Positions 36,136 through 44,422 of a stretch of 64,000 nt of DNA are shown piece by piece (position 1 is the stretch's first letter; the number at the start of each line of letters is the position of its first letter). Origin of the DNA: Litorimonas sp046250185. GTDB taxonomy: Bacteria; Pseudomonadota; Alphaproteobacteria; Caulobacterales; Maricaulaceae. Position numbers and translations under genes: made by a program. The notes under the pieces were generated by a model, which saw only the letters and a program-made list of their open reading frames with translations, was not told the DNA's origin and did not search any database. Location of the stretch: the NCBI RefSeq assembly GCF_046250185.1, contig NZ_CP176469.1. One strand, given 5' to 3'.

Positions 36136-36173
36136 AAAAAACCCGACGAACACGCTGGTCTGCCGGGTTTTTT
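36136..36173. terminator. Bidirectional terminator between thiL and bamE
   Basis: AAAAAACCCG (36136-36145) pairs with CGGGTTTTTT (36164-36173) around an 18-base spacer that can form a further small inner helix. Converging genes on both sides would be served by its symmetric A/T flanks. Confidence 0.8.
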
Positions 36174-36195
36174 AAAAGCAATCTAAGCGAATATT

Positions 36196-36699
36196 TTATC
36201 CGCCTGGACCGCCTCCTCCCCCCGGAACATTTTGCTGGCCGCCAATACGGTCTGTCGGTAGGCGACCTATCGTGCCAAAGACTTGCTCTAGCACAGATAA
36301 TTCACGACCACGCGTTGGCGTTTTGCGGTCAACGTAATTGACATAACGCCCGTCTTCAATGCCATATTCCGCAACCTTTTGCACTTGGCCGTCCTCGTTA
36401 AACGTGATCGCAGTAATGCTGCGCTCTTCGATTTTAGGGCGCAGATAGGCGTAACGCTGCCGCACGGACCGCATGTAAAACCACACGTCTTCGTCTAGGT
36501 CTTCGTCAAACGTAGATTTAACTGATGGATTGCCAAGACGCGCCAGAACAGTGGCCTTCGTATCTGTTTCTGGATTGACTTCCTGCGGTTTGGCTTCGTC
36601 CGTTGGGACATAGCCGTGAGTGCGCAGCACGGGGTTGCAGCCAGCCATAACGGTAGCGAACCCTGCGATCATCATGATTTTCAAAACCGTGTGCGTCAT
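36196..36699 (-). CDS. bamE: Outer membrane protein assembly factor BamE
   Basis: Lipoprotein of the BAM complex that folds outer-membrane beta-barrels. 167 residues. The lipobox ends VMAGC near residue 21; the SmpA/OmlA domain follows with ETDTKATVLARLGNPSVKSTFDEDVWFYM and VQKVAEYGIEDG. The tail GGQQNVPGGGGGPGG is glycine-rich. ATG 36699 fits a lipoprotein signal and is preferred to the longer 36759 frame. It is divergent from the bc1 chaperone gene. Confidence 0.9.
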   Translation of the reverse strand: MTHTVLKIMMIAGFATVMAGCNPVLRTHGYVPTDEAKPQEVNPETDTKATVLARLGNPSVKSTFDEDLDEDVWFYMRSVRQRYAYLRPKIEERSITAITFNEDGQVQKVAEYGIEDGRYVNYVDRKTPTRGRELSVLEQVFGTIGRLPTDRIGGQQNVPGGGGGPGG

Positions 36700-36821
36700 A
36701 TGAACTTTATCTTGTTGTAAAACTTGATTTGCAGTAGCCAAAGCTGGAATGAAGAGCAAGAGCTAAGCTGTGAAAACACGGTAAGCTATTGCGACCAAAC
36801 GTAAAGATGATTGAGACTTTT

Positions 36822-37358
36822 ATGGGCCTTTTTGCAAAGCTATTTGGCGGAAAAACTTCAGTCAATAAAGACGCGGAGCGGCTCTATAATGCGTTGATGA
36901 AGCAGTCCCGACTCCCACAATTTTACGGCAAAGACCAAGTGCCAGACAATTTTGACGGCCGTATTGATGTTCTGACATTTCACATCGCGCCCGTTCTCAA
37001 GGCCCTCAATGGCCATGGTGAAAATGGGCACCTTCTGGGCCAAGCTTTGTTTGATCAAATGAAAGATGATTTTGAAATTGCGCTACGCGAGGAGGGGATT
37101 TCTGACACAGGGGTTAAGAAACGAATCAAGCCGATGATCTCACTGTTTTATGCTCGCGTAAAAGTCTACACCGAAGCCCTGCTGGGTGACACGCCGAAAT
37201 CTGTCCTGACGACATCTCTGCAAGGCTTTCACCCTGATCAGATGAGTGAGACATTCGCAGAGCGCTATGCGGATTACATGATACAGTTTTCAACCGCGTT
37301 AGAGCGTAAATCACTGGGAGAAATCGCGCTGGTCGACTTCACTTTTCCAGACCTATAA
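36822..37358 (+). CDS. Ubiquinol-cytochrome c chaperone family protein (CBP3-like)
   Basis: 178 residues. The body SRLPQFYGKDQVPDNFDGRIDVLTFHI and LGQALFDQMKDDFEIALREEGISD matches the family of mitochondrial CBP3, an assembly factor of cytochrome bc1. ATG 36822 with GAG seven bases upstream is chosen over ATG 36807 and a TTG at 36789; the choice is uncertain by a few residues. It lies divergent from bamE and upstream of plsX, as in many alphaproteobacteria, but the DUF177 gene often found between is missing. Confidence 0.88.
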   Translation: MGLFAKLFGGKTSVNKDAERLYNALMKQSRLPQFYGKDQVPDNFDGRIDVLTFHIAPVLKALNGHGENGHLLGQALFDQMKDDFEIALREEGISDTGVKKRIKPMISLFYARVKVYTEALLGDTPKSVLTTSLQGFHPDQMSETFAERYADYMIQFSTALERKSLGEIALVDFTFPDL

Positions 37359-37426
37359 TGTCGGCGCTCCTAGAAAATTTCGCAAAATCATTGGCCTAGC
37401 TGCGCAACTCGCAGTATAGGGCGAAC

Positions 37427-38479
37427 ATGTTAGAAGGTTTGATCATCTCTATTGATGCCATGGGCGGCGATAATGCGCCCGATATTGTTATCAAAGGCAT
37501 TGAATATTTTTTGACCCACGAAGGGCAGGGGCGCCGCGCGCGCTTCCTTCTGCACGGGGATGAAGCCAAACTTGCACCTCTTATGGCCAAGGCGCCGCGC
37601 ACACGTGAACGCTCCGAACTATGCCACACCGAACTCACGATCAGCATGGATGATAAGCCCTCTCAAGCGCTGCGTCGCGGCAAGGGTTCGTCCATGTGGA
37701 ACGCGATTGCGGACGTAAAGGGCAAGCGCGCAGATATTGCAGTGTCGGCAGGAAATACCGGTGCGTTGATGGCGATGTCAAAGCTACAACTACGCATGAA
37801 ACAAGGCGTACAGCGTCCTGCAATCGCGGCGAGTTGGCCGCAGCAGGACGGCATGTGCGTTGTCTTGGATGTGGGTGCGAATATAGAATGTGACGCTGCG
37901 CAACTGACCGAATTCGCAGTCCTTGGCGAAGCTTATTATCGCGCGATCTATCACAAAGACAAACCTTCCGTAGGCTTGCTGAATGTTGGATCTGAGGAAG
38001 GTAAAGGCAATGCCACAGTCAATGCCGCCCATGAACGCCTGTCCAAATCAGAATTGGATTTGAATTATAAAGGCTATGTCGAAGGCAATGACATCTCCTT
38101 TGGCGACATCGATGTCGTTGTGACAGATGGTTACACGGGCAATATCGCGCTGAAAACAGCAGAGGGCACGGCGAAGCTAATCGGGACGTTTTTCTCTGAA
38201 GCGCTAAATGGGTCTTTGTGGTCGAAGTTTACGACGTTCTTGAACATTCTAGCGCTGCGGCGCTTGAAGAAGCGAATCGACCCGCGCCGATCTAATGGCG
38301 GGGTGTTTCTGGGCCTGAACGGCGTAGTCGTCAAAAGCCATGGCGGCACAGACCATATCGGTTTCGCAACGGCGCTCAATATTGCTATCGGGCTTGCGGA
38401 AAGTGATTTTCTTAACATCATCGAGACGCGTTTGGACGCCTTACATGATGAAGATGACAATATCGGGTTTATCAATTAA
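37427..38479 (+). CDS. plsX: Phosphate acyltransferase PlsX
   Basis: Makes acyl-phosphate from acyl-ACP for phospholipid synthesis; 350 residues. ISIDAMGGDNAPDIVIKGI at the N terminus, GKGSSMWNAIADVKGKRADIAVSAGNTGALM, and SHGGTDHIGFATALNIA are the family blocks. AGGG lies upstream of ATG 37427. It overlaps the fabH start (TAATG). Confidence 0.96.
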   Translation: MLEGLIISIDAMGGDNAPDIVIKGIEYFLTHEGQGRRARFLLHGDEAKLAPLMAKAPRTRERSELCHTELTISMDDKPSQALRRGKGSSMWNAIADVKGKRADIAVSAGNTGALMAMSKLQLRMKQGVQRPAIAASWPQQDGMCVVLDVGANIECDAAQLTEFAVLGEAYYRAIYHKDKPSVGLLNVGSEEGKGNATVNAAHERLSKSELDLNYKGYVEGNDISFGDIDVVVTDGYTGNIALKTAEGTAKLIGTFFSEALNGSLWSKFTTFLNILALRRLKKRIDPRRSNGGVFLGLNGVVVKSHGGTDHIGFATALNIAIGLAESDFLNIIETRLDALHDEDDNIGFIN

Positions 38480-39450
38480 TGGCCGTGCGGAACGTCATAC
38501 GCGGCATTGGCACCTATCTACCAGAGCGGGTATTAACAAATGTCGAACTTGCGGCGCGCGTCGATACGTCTGACGAATGGATTCGCGAGCGTACGGGCAT
38601 CAAACAGCGCCATATCGCGGCAGATGGCGAGGTCACATCTGACCTCGGTTATCACGCCGCTATGGCTGCATTAGACGATGCGGGTATGACAGCCGCAGAT
38701 ATAGATGTGATCGTCTGCGCTACATCGACGCCTGACCTAACATTCCCTGCGACAGCGACAATCATTCAAGAGCGATTGGGCATGCATCACGGCGCAGCCT
38801 TTGATCTGCAGGCTGTGTGTAGCGGATTTCTCTACGGCGTAAATGTCGCCGATGCGCTGTTAAAGGCGGGTGGGCCGAAGCGCGCTTTGTTGATTGGGGC
38901 CGAGACCTTTTCTTGTATCATTGATTGGGAAGACCGAGGGACTTGTGTGCTATTTGGCGACGGAGCGGGGGCCGTTGTGATCGAAGCGGTTGAGACAGAT
39001 GATGATGACGCACCCGGCATCTTGCATAGCTATGTGCGCTCTGACGGGCGCTACCGCGATATGCTCTATGTTGACGGTGGGCCGTCCAAGACACAGACAG
39101 TCGGACATTTGCGGATGTTGGGAAATGCCGTATTCAAACATGCGGTGACAGAAATTGCCCAAGTCATGCGTGATTGCGCAGAGCAAGCGGGCGTTGAAAT
39201 TGCCGATATTGACTGGTTCGTCCCGCATCAAGCCAATCAACGCATCTTGAACGGGGTCGCCAAAAAGCTCAAAATCGATCCTGACAGCGTTATTTCAACA
39301 GTCGCTTTGCACGCCAATACATCGTCCGCATCCGTGCCACTCGCCATGCACGCCGCCGTTAAAGATGGACGCATCAAACGGGGTGATTTGGTTATGTTAG
39401 AGGCATTTGGCGGCGGATTTACATGGGGCGCTGCGCTTCTACGTTATTGA
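38479..39450 (+). CDS. fabH: 3-oxoacyl-ACP synthase III (FabH)
   Basis: Starts fatty acid synthesis by condensing acetyl-CoA with malonyl-ACP. 323 residues. The catalytic triad is Cys114 in LQAVCSGFLYG, His in VPHQANQRI and Asn in HANTSSASV. The gene is coupled to plsX by a TAATG overlap; ihfA follows after about 80 bases with its own probable promoter. Confidence 0.97.
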   Translation: MAVRNVIRGIGTYLPERVLTNVELAARVDTSDEWIRERTGIKQRHIAADGEVTSDLGYHAAMAALDDAGMTAADIDVIVCATSTPDLTFPATATIIQERLGMHHGAAFDLQAVCSGFLYGVNVADALLKAGGPKRALLIGAETFSCIIDWEDRGTCVLFGDGAGAVVIEAVETDDDDAPGILHSYVRSDGRYRDMLYVDGGPSKTQTVGHLRMLGNAVFKHAVTEIAQVMRDCAEQAGVEIADIDWFVPHQANQRILNGVAKKLKIDPDSVISTVALHANTSSASVPLAMHAAVKDGRIKRGDLVMLEAFGGGFTWGAALLRY

Positions 39451-39531
39451 TATAGCTTATTTTTAGTGCGATTCTACATTTTGACGCTTGCTATACGGCT
39501 GTGAAAATTGTTAACTGCTTGCATGGGAGAT

Positions 39532-39843
39532 ATGTCAAACAATTCGGGGACAGTTACACGGGCCGACCTTGCTGAGTCTGTCTATCGCGAGATTGGCTTG
39601 TCCCGATCCGAGAGCGCCGCACTCGTCGAATCCCTCATCGGTCACATTAGTGAAGCCCTTCAAAAGGGGGATCATGTGAAACTCGCTGGGTTTGGAACAT
39701 TTTCGCTGCGTGATAAAAAAGAGCGTATGGGTCGCAACCCCAAAACAGGCGAAGATGTGCCGATCACACCGCGTCGCGTCCTTGTTTTCAAACCGTCTCA
39801 AGTCCTCAAAGAAAGAGTCGATTCGGCATTAAGTAAAAAATAG
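39532..39843 (+). CDS. ihfA: Integration host factor subunit alpha
   Basis: DNA-bending protein of the HU/IHF family, 103 residues from ATG 39532. TRADLAESVYREIGLSRSESAALVE opens the fold, and the DNA-contact arm GRNPKTGEDVPITPRRVLVFKPSQVLKERV is intact. ATG 39523 is a second option; GGGAG lies only two bases before 39532, close for a Shine-Dalgarno, so the start is uncertain by three residues. A MerR-family gene follows, as is usual. Confidence 0.93.
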   Translation: MSNNSGTVTRADLAESVYREIGLSRSESAALVESLIGHISEALQKGDHVKLAGFGTFSLRDKKERMGRNPKTGEDVPITPRRVLVFKPSQVLKERVDSALSKK

Positions 39844-39885
39844 TGATAGACTGTGATTCGCAGCTAAGCGAAATTGCGGGATCAG

Positions 39886-40461
39886 ATGCAAACAAAAACG
39901 ACACGCGCCTTTAGAACTATCAGTGAAGCCGGGGAAGAACTCGGCCTTCAACCGCACGTCTTACGTTTTTGGGAAAGCAAATTCCCCCAGATCAAACCGA
40001 TCAAACGCGGGGGAGGTCGTCGCTTCTACCGCCCTGAAGATATTGAGTTTTTACGCGGTATCAAGAAATTACTCCATGACGAAAACCACCCCATCAAAGA
40101 CGTTCAAAAGCTGATCCGAGTTAAGGGCGCGAACCGTATCGTTGAGCTAGGTCGTTCAGTTGAGAAAGCCTCGCGCGACCGTGATTTGGTCGACACAGTT
40201 TTAGTACCAGAGCGTATTCAAAAAGCAGAAAAGAAGCCGTCAATATTCTCGGCACCGCAACCAAAGCCCGCGCCACAAATTGCGCCTTCTGCCGTGGCCC
40301 CCACTGCGGAGCCTGAATACGTTACACATGCCTCCGCGGCCGCGCCAGAACCTACGGGGCTATCCTCAAATGACCGCCAAAAGCTGGAAGACGCTTTGCA
40401 AAGCCTGACTGGGTTGCGCGCTCGTTGGCAGGATTTTAAAACGAAGGCCGCCAGCGAATAG
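39886..40461 (+). CDS. MerR family transcriptional regulator
   Basis: 191 residues. The N-terminal HTH is FRTISEAGEELGLQPHVLRFWESKFPQIKPIKR, and GGGRRFYRPEDIEFLRGIKKLLHDENHPIKDVQKLI continues the MerR fold. The C terminus is proline/alanine rich (SAPQPKPAPQIAPSAVAPTAEP) and then helical. GGGA is five bases upstream of ATG 39886; an in-frame TTG exists at 39874. The MerR-like gene next to ihfA is conserved in alphaproteobacteria; its target is not known to me. Confidence 0.9.
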   Translation: MQTKTTRAFRTISEAGEELGLQPHVLRFWESKFPQIKPIKRGGGRRFYRPEDIEFLRGIKKLLHDENHPIKDVQKLIRVKGANRIVELGRSVEKASRDRDLVDTVLVPERIQKAEKKPSIFSAPQPKPAPQIAPSAVAPTAEPEYVTHASAAAPEPTGLSSNDRQKLEDALQSLTGLRARWQDFKTKAASE

Positions 40462-40475
40462 CTGTCATTTCGCGG

Positions 40476-40504
40476 TTGCAGCGCCCCTGCGCTCGGACTA
40501 TAGA
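40476..40504 (+). promoter_or_regulatory. Candidate promoter for tRNA-Pro(GGG)
   Basis: TTGCAG (40476-40481) and TATAGA (40499-40504) are 17 bases apart, about 18 bases before the mature 5' end. It lies just after the MerR stop. Confidence 0.5.
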
Positions 40505-40521
40505 CCCGCTGCAAAGATCAT

Positions 40522-40598
40522 CGGAGTATGGCGCAGTCTGGTAGCGCGCTAAGCTGGGGGCTTAGAGGTCGCAGGTTCAAGTCCTGCTACTCCGACCA
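40522..40598 (+). tRNA. tRNA-Pro(GGG)
   Basis: A 77-base cloverleaf. Acceptor CGGAGTA pairs with TACTCCG; the anticodon stem CTAAG/CTTAG encloses loop CTGGGGG with anticodon GGG; the T arm has GTTCAAGTC. The 3' CCA is encoded. Discriminator is A. A promoter candidate lies 18 bases upstream. Confidence 0.95.
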
Positions 40599-40624
40599 TC
40601 TTTCCAATCCAAATTCTGGCCAAT

Positions 40625-40657
40625 GCAAGTTCTGGGCAAGTTCCGGGCAAGTTCTGG
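40625..40657 (+). repeat. Three 11-base tandem units upstream of ctaA
   Basis: GCAAGTTCTGG, GCAAGTTCCGG and GCAAGTTCTGG follow one another with one mismatch. They lie between tRNA-Pro and ctaA, about 50 bases before the chosen ctaA start; a longer ctaA reading frame beginning at ATG 40623 would include them. Confidence 0.8.
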
Positions 40658-40703
40658 CAATTTGTCACAGAGAAAGCAGCGCAGTGCGCGCTATATCTAC
40701 CTT

Positions 40704-41744
40704 ATGATAACTGGATCGACTTCGTCAAAGAACGCCATTTCGCTCTGGCTCCTGATCGTGATGTTACTCGTCGCTGCGATTATTGTCGTGGGCGGAGCGA
40801 CGCGGCTGACAAATTCTGGGCTCTCAATCACTGAGTGGGCACCTATTACGGGAGCGCTACCGCCGCTATCGACAGAGGCGTGGTTGGCAGAGTTTGAGAA
40901 ATATAAATTGATACCAGAATTTGAGGCCGAGCATCCTGACATGGATTTAGCAGGGTTCAAATTCATCTATTTCTGGGAATGGGCGCATCGGCAGCTCGGA
41001 CGGTTTATTGGCCTTGCTTATGTTGTCCCGCTCTTGATCTTCGCAGTACGTAAAAAGCTACCCGAAGATAAAGGGCTGCTATTCTTAATCCCAGCAGTGT
41101 TGATTGGCTGCCAAGGTGCGATTGGCTGGTGGATGGTGCATAGTGGTCTGCAAGAAGGCATGGTAAATGTTAGTCAGTATCGCCTTGCAACGCATTTGGG
41201 CATGGCATTCATTATTCTGGCGATACTTTACTGGCTACGTAAATCTACACTCAACGAATTTCGTCGCCCTCCAGAAAACGCGTTTTTGATGAAGCGGACA
41301 GGGATTCTTGCGGGGCTAGTTTATTTGCAAATCATCGCAGGCGCTTTCGTGGCTGGCACAAAATCAGGGCTAAGCTATAACACCTGGCCACTTATGGACG
41401 GTAGTTTCATTCCGTCTGGCTATTTCGTCCAAACCCCGATGTGGCGGAACCTGTTTGAGAATACACCTGCGATCCAGTTCAACCACCGTATGCTCGCCTA
41501 TATCATCTTGGCTTGGGCGATTTGGGTGTGGGTGAAAGCGCGCGGCACATATCTGCAGGGTATAGCAACGATGTTCATGGTAATCTTGCTGTGGCAAGTG
41601 GTGCTGGGCATCGTGACACTACTGACGGGTGTTGAGAATGATGCGCTGCATATTGGCCTCGCGCTCGGGCACCAATTTAGCTCTATTTTGGTGTTCGTCA
41701 TTGCTCTCGGCTTGTTCTGGAAAAGTCGTCATTTTATACGGTAA
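40704..41744 (+). CDS. ctaA: Heme A synthase (COX15/CtaA)
   Basis: Membrane enzyme oxidising haem O to haem A for cytochrome c oxidase. 346 residues from ATG 40704 with eight membrane segments. GGATRLTNSGLSITEW, the haem-ligand FWEWAHRQLGR and NVSQYRLATHLGMAFIIL, then NFNHRMLAYI-like QFNHRMLAY and LHIGLALGHQF carry conserved histidines. The frame is open from 40623 but the extra 27 residues are repeat-derived; no good Shine-Dalgarno marks either start. No other oxidase genes are nearby. Confidence 0.92.
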   Translation: MITGSTSSKNAISLWLLIVMLLVAAIIVVGGATRLTNSGLSITEWAPITGALPPLSTEAWLAEFEKYKLIPEFEAEHPDMDLAGFKFIYFWEWAHRQLGRFIGLAYVVPLLIFAVRKKLPEDKGLLFLIPAVLIGCQGAIGWWMVHSGLQEGMVNVSQYRLATHLGMAFIILAILYWLRKSTLNEFRRPPENAFLMKRTGILAGLVYLQIIAGAFVAGTKSGLSYNTWPLMDGSFIPSGYFVQTPMWRNLFENTPAIQFNHRMLAYIILAWAIWVWVKARGTYLQGIATMFMVILLWQVVLGIVTLLTGVENDALHIGLALGHQFSSILVFVIALGLFWKSRHFIR

Positions 41745-41811
41745 AATAATACCGTTTTTGTAGAGCATTGTTTTTACTTAATATTTTGACATAGGTATGT
41801 GATTTTAGCCG

Positions 41812-41840
41812 TTGACGCTGATCGCTGCTGCGTCTAGTTA
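41812..41840 (+). promoter_or_regulatory. Candidate promoter for rplM-rpsI
   Basis: TTGACG (41812-41817) and TAGTTA (41835-41840) with a 17-base spacer precede rplM by about 55 bases. A second TTGACA at 41786-41791 stands upstream without a matching -10. Confidence 0.4.
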
Positions 41841-41856
41841 CCCACTCAATCAAGCG

Positions 41857-41873
41857 AGGCCCAATTCGGGCCT
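41857..41873 (+). promoter_or_regulatory. Hairpin in the rplM leader
   Basis: AGGCCC pairs with GGGCCT around the loop AATTC, and a T-rich stretch follows, 20 bases before the rplM ATG. It resembles a weak terminator or an L13-binding leader element; the sequence alone does not decide. Confidence 0.45.
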
Positions 41874-41893
41874 TCTATTTATTTGAGGGTAAG

Positions 41894-42364
41894 ATGAAAA
41901 CGACCAAGTTTCTGAAAACCGCAGAGATCGAGAAAAAATGGATTCTGATCGATGCGGAAGGCGTCGTCACCGGCCGTCTAGCGACATTTGTAGCTATGCG
42001 TCTGCGCGGCAAACATTTGCCAAATTACACACCCCACATGGATCATGGTGACAATGTCATCATCATCAATGCGGAAAAAGTGGCATTCACTGGTAAAAAG
42101 CGCACTGACAAAGTGTATTACTGGCACACAGGCTACCCCGGTGGTTTGAAAGAGCGCACAGCGGACAAGATCCTCGACGGTCGTTTCCCAGAGCGTGTGT
42201 TCAAAAAAGCTGTCCAGCGTATGTTGCCAAAGGAAAGCCCTCTGGCGCGCAAGCAACTTTCTAACCTGAAAATCTATGCAGGTTCAGAGCATCCACATTC
42301 TGCTCAAAACCCTGAAGTCATCGACTTCAAATCAATGAGCTCTAAAAATACGAAGGGTGGTTAG
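41894..42364 (+). CDS. rplM: 50S ribosomal protein L13
   Basis: Large-subunit protein, 156 residues. KWILIDAEGVVTGRLATFVAM and the family signature region KESPLARKQLSNLKIYAGSEHPH are present, as is HMDHGDNVIIINAEKV. GAGGGT lies upstream of ATG 41894. rpsI follows after three bases; the L13-S9 pair is near universal. Confidence 0.97.
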   Translation: MKTTKFLKTAEIEKKWILIDAEGVVTGRLATFVAMRLRGKHLPNYTPHMDHGDNVIIINAEKVAFTGKKRTDKVYYWHTGYPGGLKERTADKILDGRFPERVFKKAVQRMLPKESPLARKQLSNLKIYAGSEHPHSAQNPEVIDFKSMSSKNTKGG

Positions 42365-42367
42365 ATC

Positions 42368-42874
42368 ATGGCTGACACAAATACACTCGAAGACCTGAAA
42401 AACGTCATGGAAGGCAATGTGAACGCTGATGGCGTTGCAACACCTGCCGCCAGCAACGTGCCACTGCCAGAGCCTAAGATCGACGATCTGGGCCGGGCAT
42501 ATGCGACAGGCAAACGTAAAAACTCCATCGCTCGCGTTTGGATTAAGCCAGGTAACGGCAAGATTGTTGTCAATGGTCGTGATCAGGAAGTTTACTTCGC
42601 ACGTCCCGTGCTACGTCTAATCATTGCGCAGGCATTCCAAGTATCTGACCGTGTTGATTCTTACGACGTGTTCGCAACGGTCAAAGGCGGCGGATTGTCT
42701 GGTCAAGCGGGCGCTGTGCGTCACGGCATCACCAAGGCGTTGACATATTACGAGCCAATCTTGCGCGCACCGCTCAAGGCTGCTGGCTTTATCACACGCG
42801 ACTCACGCGTTGTGGAACGTAAGAAATACGGTAAGGCGAAAGCCCGTAAGAGCTTCCAATTCTCTAAGCGTTAA
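42368..42874 (+). CDS. rpsI: 30S ribosomal protein S9
   Basis: Small-subunit protein, 168 residues. The conserved part starts at AYATGKRKNSIARVWI and ends with the basic tail ERKKYGKAKARKSFQFSKR, which reaches towards the P-site tRNA. An N-terminal extension of about 44 residues, rich in Asn, Ala and Pro, precedes it; extensions of this kind are usual in alphaproteobacteria. A strong terminator follows. Confidence 0.97.
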   Translation: MADTNTLEDLKNVMEGNVNADGVATPAASNVPLPEPKIDDLGRAYATGKRKNSIARVWIKPGNGKIVVNGRDQEVYFARPVLRLIIAQAFQVSDRVDSYDVFATVKGGGLSGQAGAVRHGITKALTYYEPILRAPLKAAGFITRDSRVVERKKYGKAKARKSFQFSKR

Positions 42875-42905
42875 AGATTACGAAGCATATCTTGCTTACT
42901 TATCT

Positions 42906-42936
42906 AGGCGCTTCGGGCAACCGAGGCGCCTTTTTT
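42906..42936 (+). terminator. Rho-independent terminator after rpsI
   Basis: An 11-pair stem, AGGCGCTTCGG with CCGAGGCGCCT (one G-T pair), around the loop GCAA-like GCAA, followed by six T. It closes the rplM-rpsI transcript before argC. Confidence 0.9.
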
Positions 42937-42950
42937 ATTGGGGAATTTAG

Positions 42951-43988
42951 ATGAAAAACGCCGTTATATTAGGGGCATCGGGATATACGGGCGCGGAAGC
43001 CGTCCGTCTAATTTTGCAGCATCCAAAGTTAAAGTTGGTCGGCCTGACAGGGCATAGCCGAGCGGGGCAAGAATATGCGGACGTTTATCCAAACTTTGCC
43101 GCCTATGACTTGCCGACCCTCACAACGATAGGTGAGGTGGACTGGAAGAATGTTGACGTCGCTTTTGCGTGCCTACCACACGGCGCGAGCCAAGAGGCGA
43201 TTGCAAGCATACAAGATAAAGTCGAGACGATCATCGACCTGTCCGCCGACTTCCGTCTGTCTGATCCTGATCTTTATGCGGCCACCTATGGTCGGCCACA
43301 TGCCTTCCCAGACATGCTAAAAGGCCGCGTTTATGGCCTGACAGAATTTGCGCGTGAAGAGTTGCGAGGCGCGAAACTCGTGGCTTGTCCAGGCTGCTAT
43401 CCCACTTGCAGCTTGCTTGCGCTTTTGCCGGGGATTCAAGCGGGTATGTTTACCGATAACGCGATTATCATCGACGCAAAATCCGGTGTCACGGGGGCAG
43501 GGCGCAAAACCTCAGCTGCCCTGCTCTATAGCGAGATCACGGACGGGGCTCATGCCTACGGTGTTGCCACTCACCGCCACGCACCAGAGATCGAGCAAGG
43601 CCTGTCGCAAATCGGCGGGCAAGTCAGCCAGATCAGCTTTACCCCGCACCTCGTTCCCATGAATCGCGGGATGATCGCTACTTGCTACGTTGAATTGACC
43701 GAAGACGTGACAGCAGAAGACCTGCGCGATGTCTATGTTGCGCGCTATGCAGATGACCCTTTCGTTCATGTAGAACCCGCAGGTACAGTTCCGCAAACGC
43801 GTCATATCCGCGCCAGCAATTACGCGCGAATTGGTGTTTTTGCTGACCGTGTGCCGGGACGCGCGATCATTATTTCTGTCATCGACAACCTAACCAAAGG
43901 ATCATCTGGGCAGGCGATCCAGAATTACAACCTCACGCAAGGTTGGGACGAAACGCTCGGCCTGATGACTGCGCCTGTTTTTCCCTAA
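42951..43988 (+). CDS. argC: N-acetyl-gamma-glutamyl-phosphate reductase
   Basis: NADPH-dependent third step of arginine synthesis; 345 residues, the long type. The nucleotide motif ILGASGYTGAEAVRLI is at the N terminus, the catalytic Cys is in ACPGCYPTC, and HRHAPEIEQGL carries the conserved His. GGGGA is seven bases upstream of ATG 42951. No other arginine gene is adjacent. Confidence 0.96.
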   Translation: MKNAVILGASGYTGAEAVRLILQHPKLKLVGLTGHSRAGQEYADVYPNFAAYDLPTLTTIGEVDWKNVDVAFACLPHGASQEAIASIQDKVETIIDLSADFRLSDPDLYAATYGRPHAFPDMLKGRVYGLTEFAREELRGAKLVACPGCYPTCSLLALLPGIQAGMFTDNAIIIDAKSGVTGAGRKTSAALLYSEITDGAHAYGVATHRHAPEIEQGLSQIGGQVSQISFTPHLVPMNRGMIATCYVELTEDVTAEDLRDVYVARYADDPFVHVEPAGTVPQTRHIRASNYARIGVFADRVPGRAIIISVIDNLTKGSSGQAIQNYNLTQGWDETLGLMTAPVFP

Positions 43989-44077
43989 ACTCATTCGCAA
44001 GTGTTGAGATATTTTTAGTTTAAATTCGCGGTATTTGGGCTATCACGTGAGTCTATTCGCTTGCTGCTAGGTCAACT

Positions 44078-44422
44078 ATGAAGCCCAACCTTGTTATATG
44101 TCTATTCGCCACAGGGCTGCTCTCGGCCTGTTCGACTGTGAAGCTGCCAGACTTTAGCATGAAAAATTTGGCAGAATTTAAGGATGCAAAGCTTGATGGG
44201 GATTACCCTGACGTTGCTGACGCGCCCACTCCGCCAGTTGACGAACGATCAGATGCCGCATGGGACAAAGCCGCTAGCGACCTGATAGCCCTGCGCTCAG
44301 GGTTCGATGTGCCGTCGGATGACGGCTTGCTAGATCCCACACAAATTGACGCCGAATTCGCCAGATTAAAGTCTGAGGCGCAAGCCTATAAGTTGGACGA
44401 CCCTGTGGGAGGGATCAACTAA
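44078..44422 (+). CDS. Small predicted lipoprotein, function unknown
   Basis: 114 residues with a signal peptide ending in the lipobox LLSAC, so Cys18 should be lipidated. The mature part is acidic, with DAPTPPVDERSDAAWDKAASDLIALR and a helical C terminus, and no recognised domain. AGG lies seven bases before ATG 44078. The stop overlaps the next ATG by one base (TAATG), so it is coupled to the aminotransferase, an unusual partner for a lipoprotein. Base composition is like its neighbours. Confidence 0.7.
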   Translation: MKPNLVICLFATGLLSACSTVKLPDFSMKNLAEFKDAKLDGDYPDVADAPTPPVDERSDAAWDKAASDLIALRSGFDVPSDDGLLDPTQIDAEFARLKSEAQAYKLDDPVGGIN

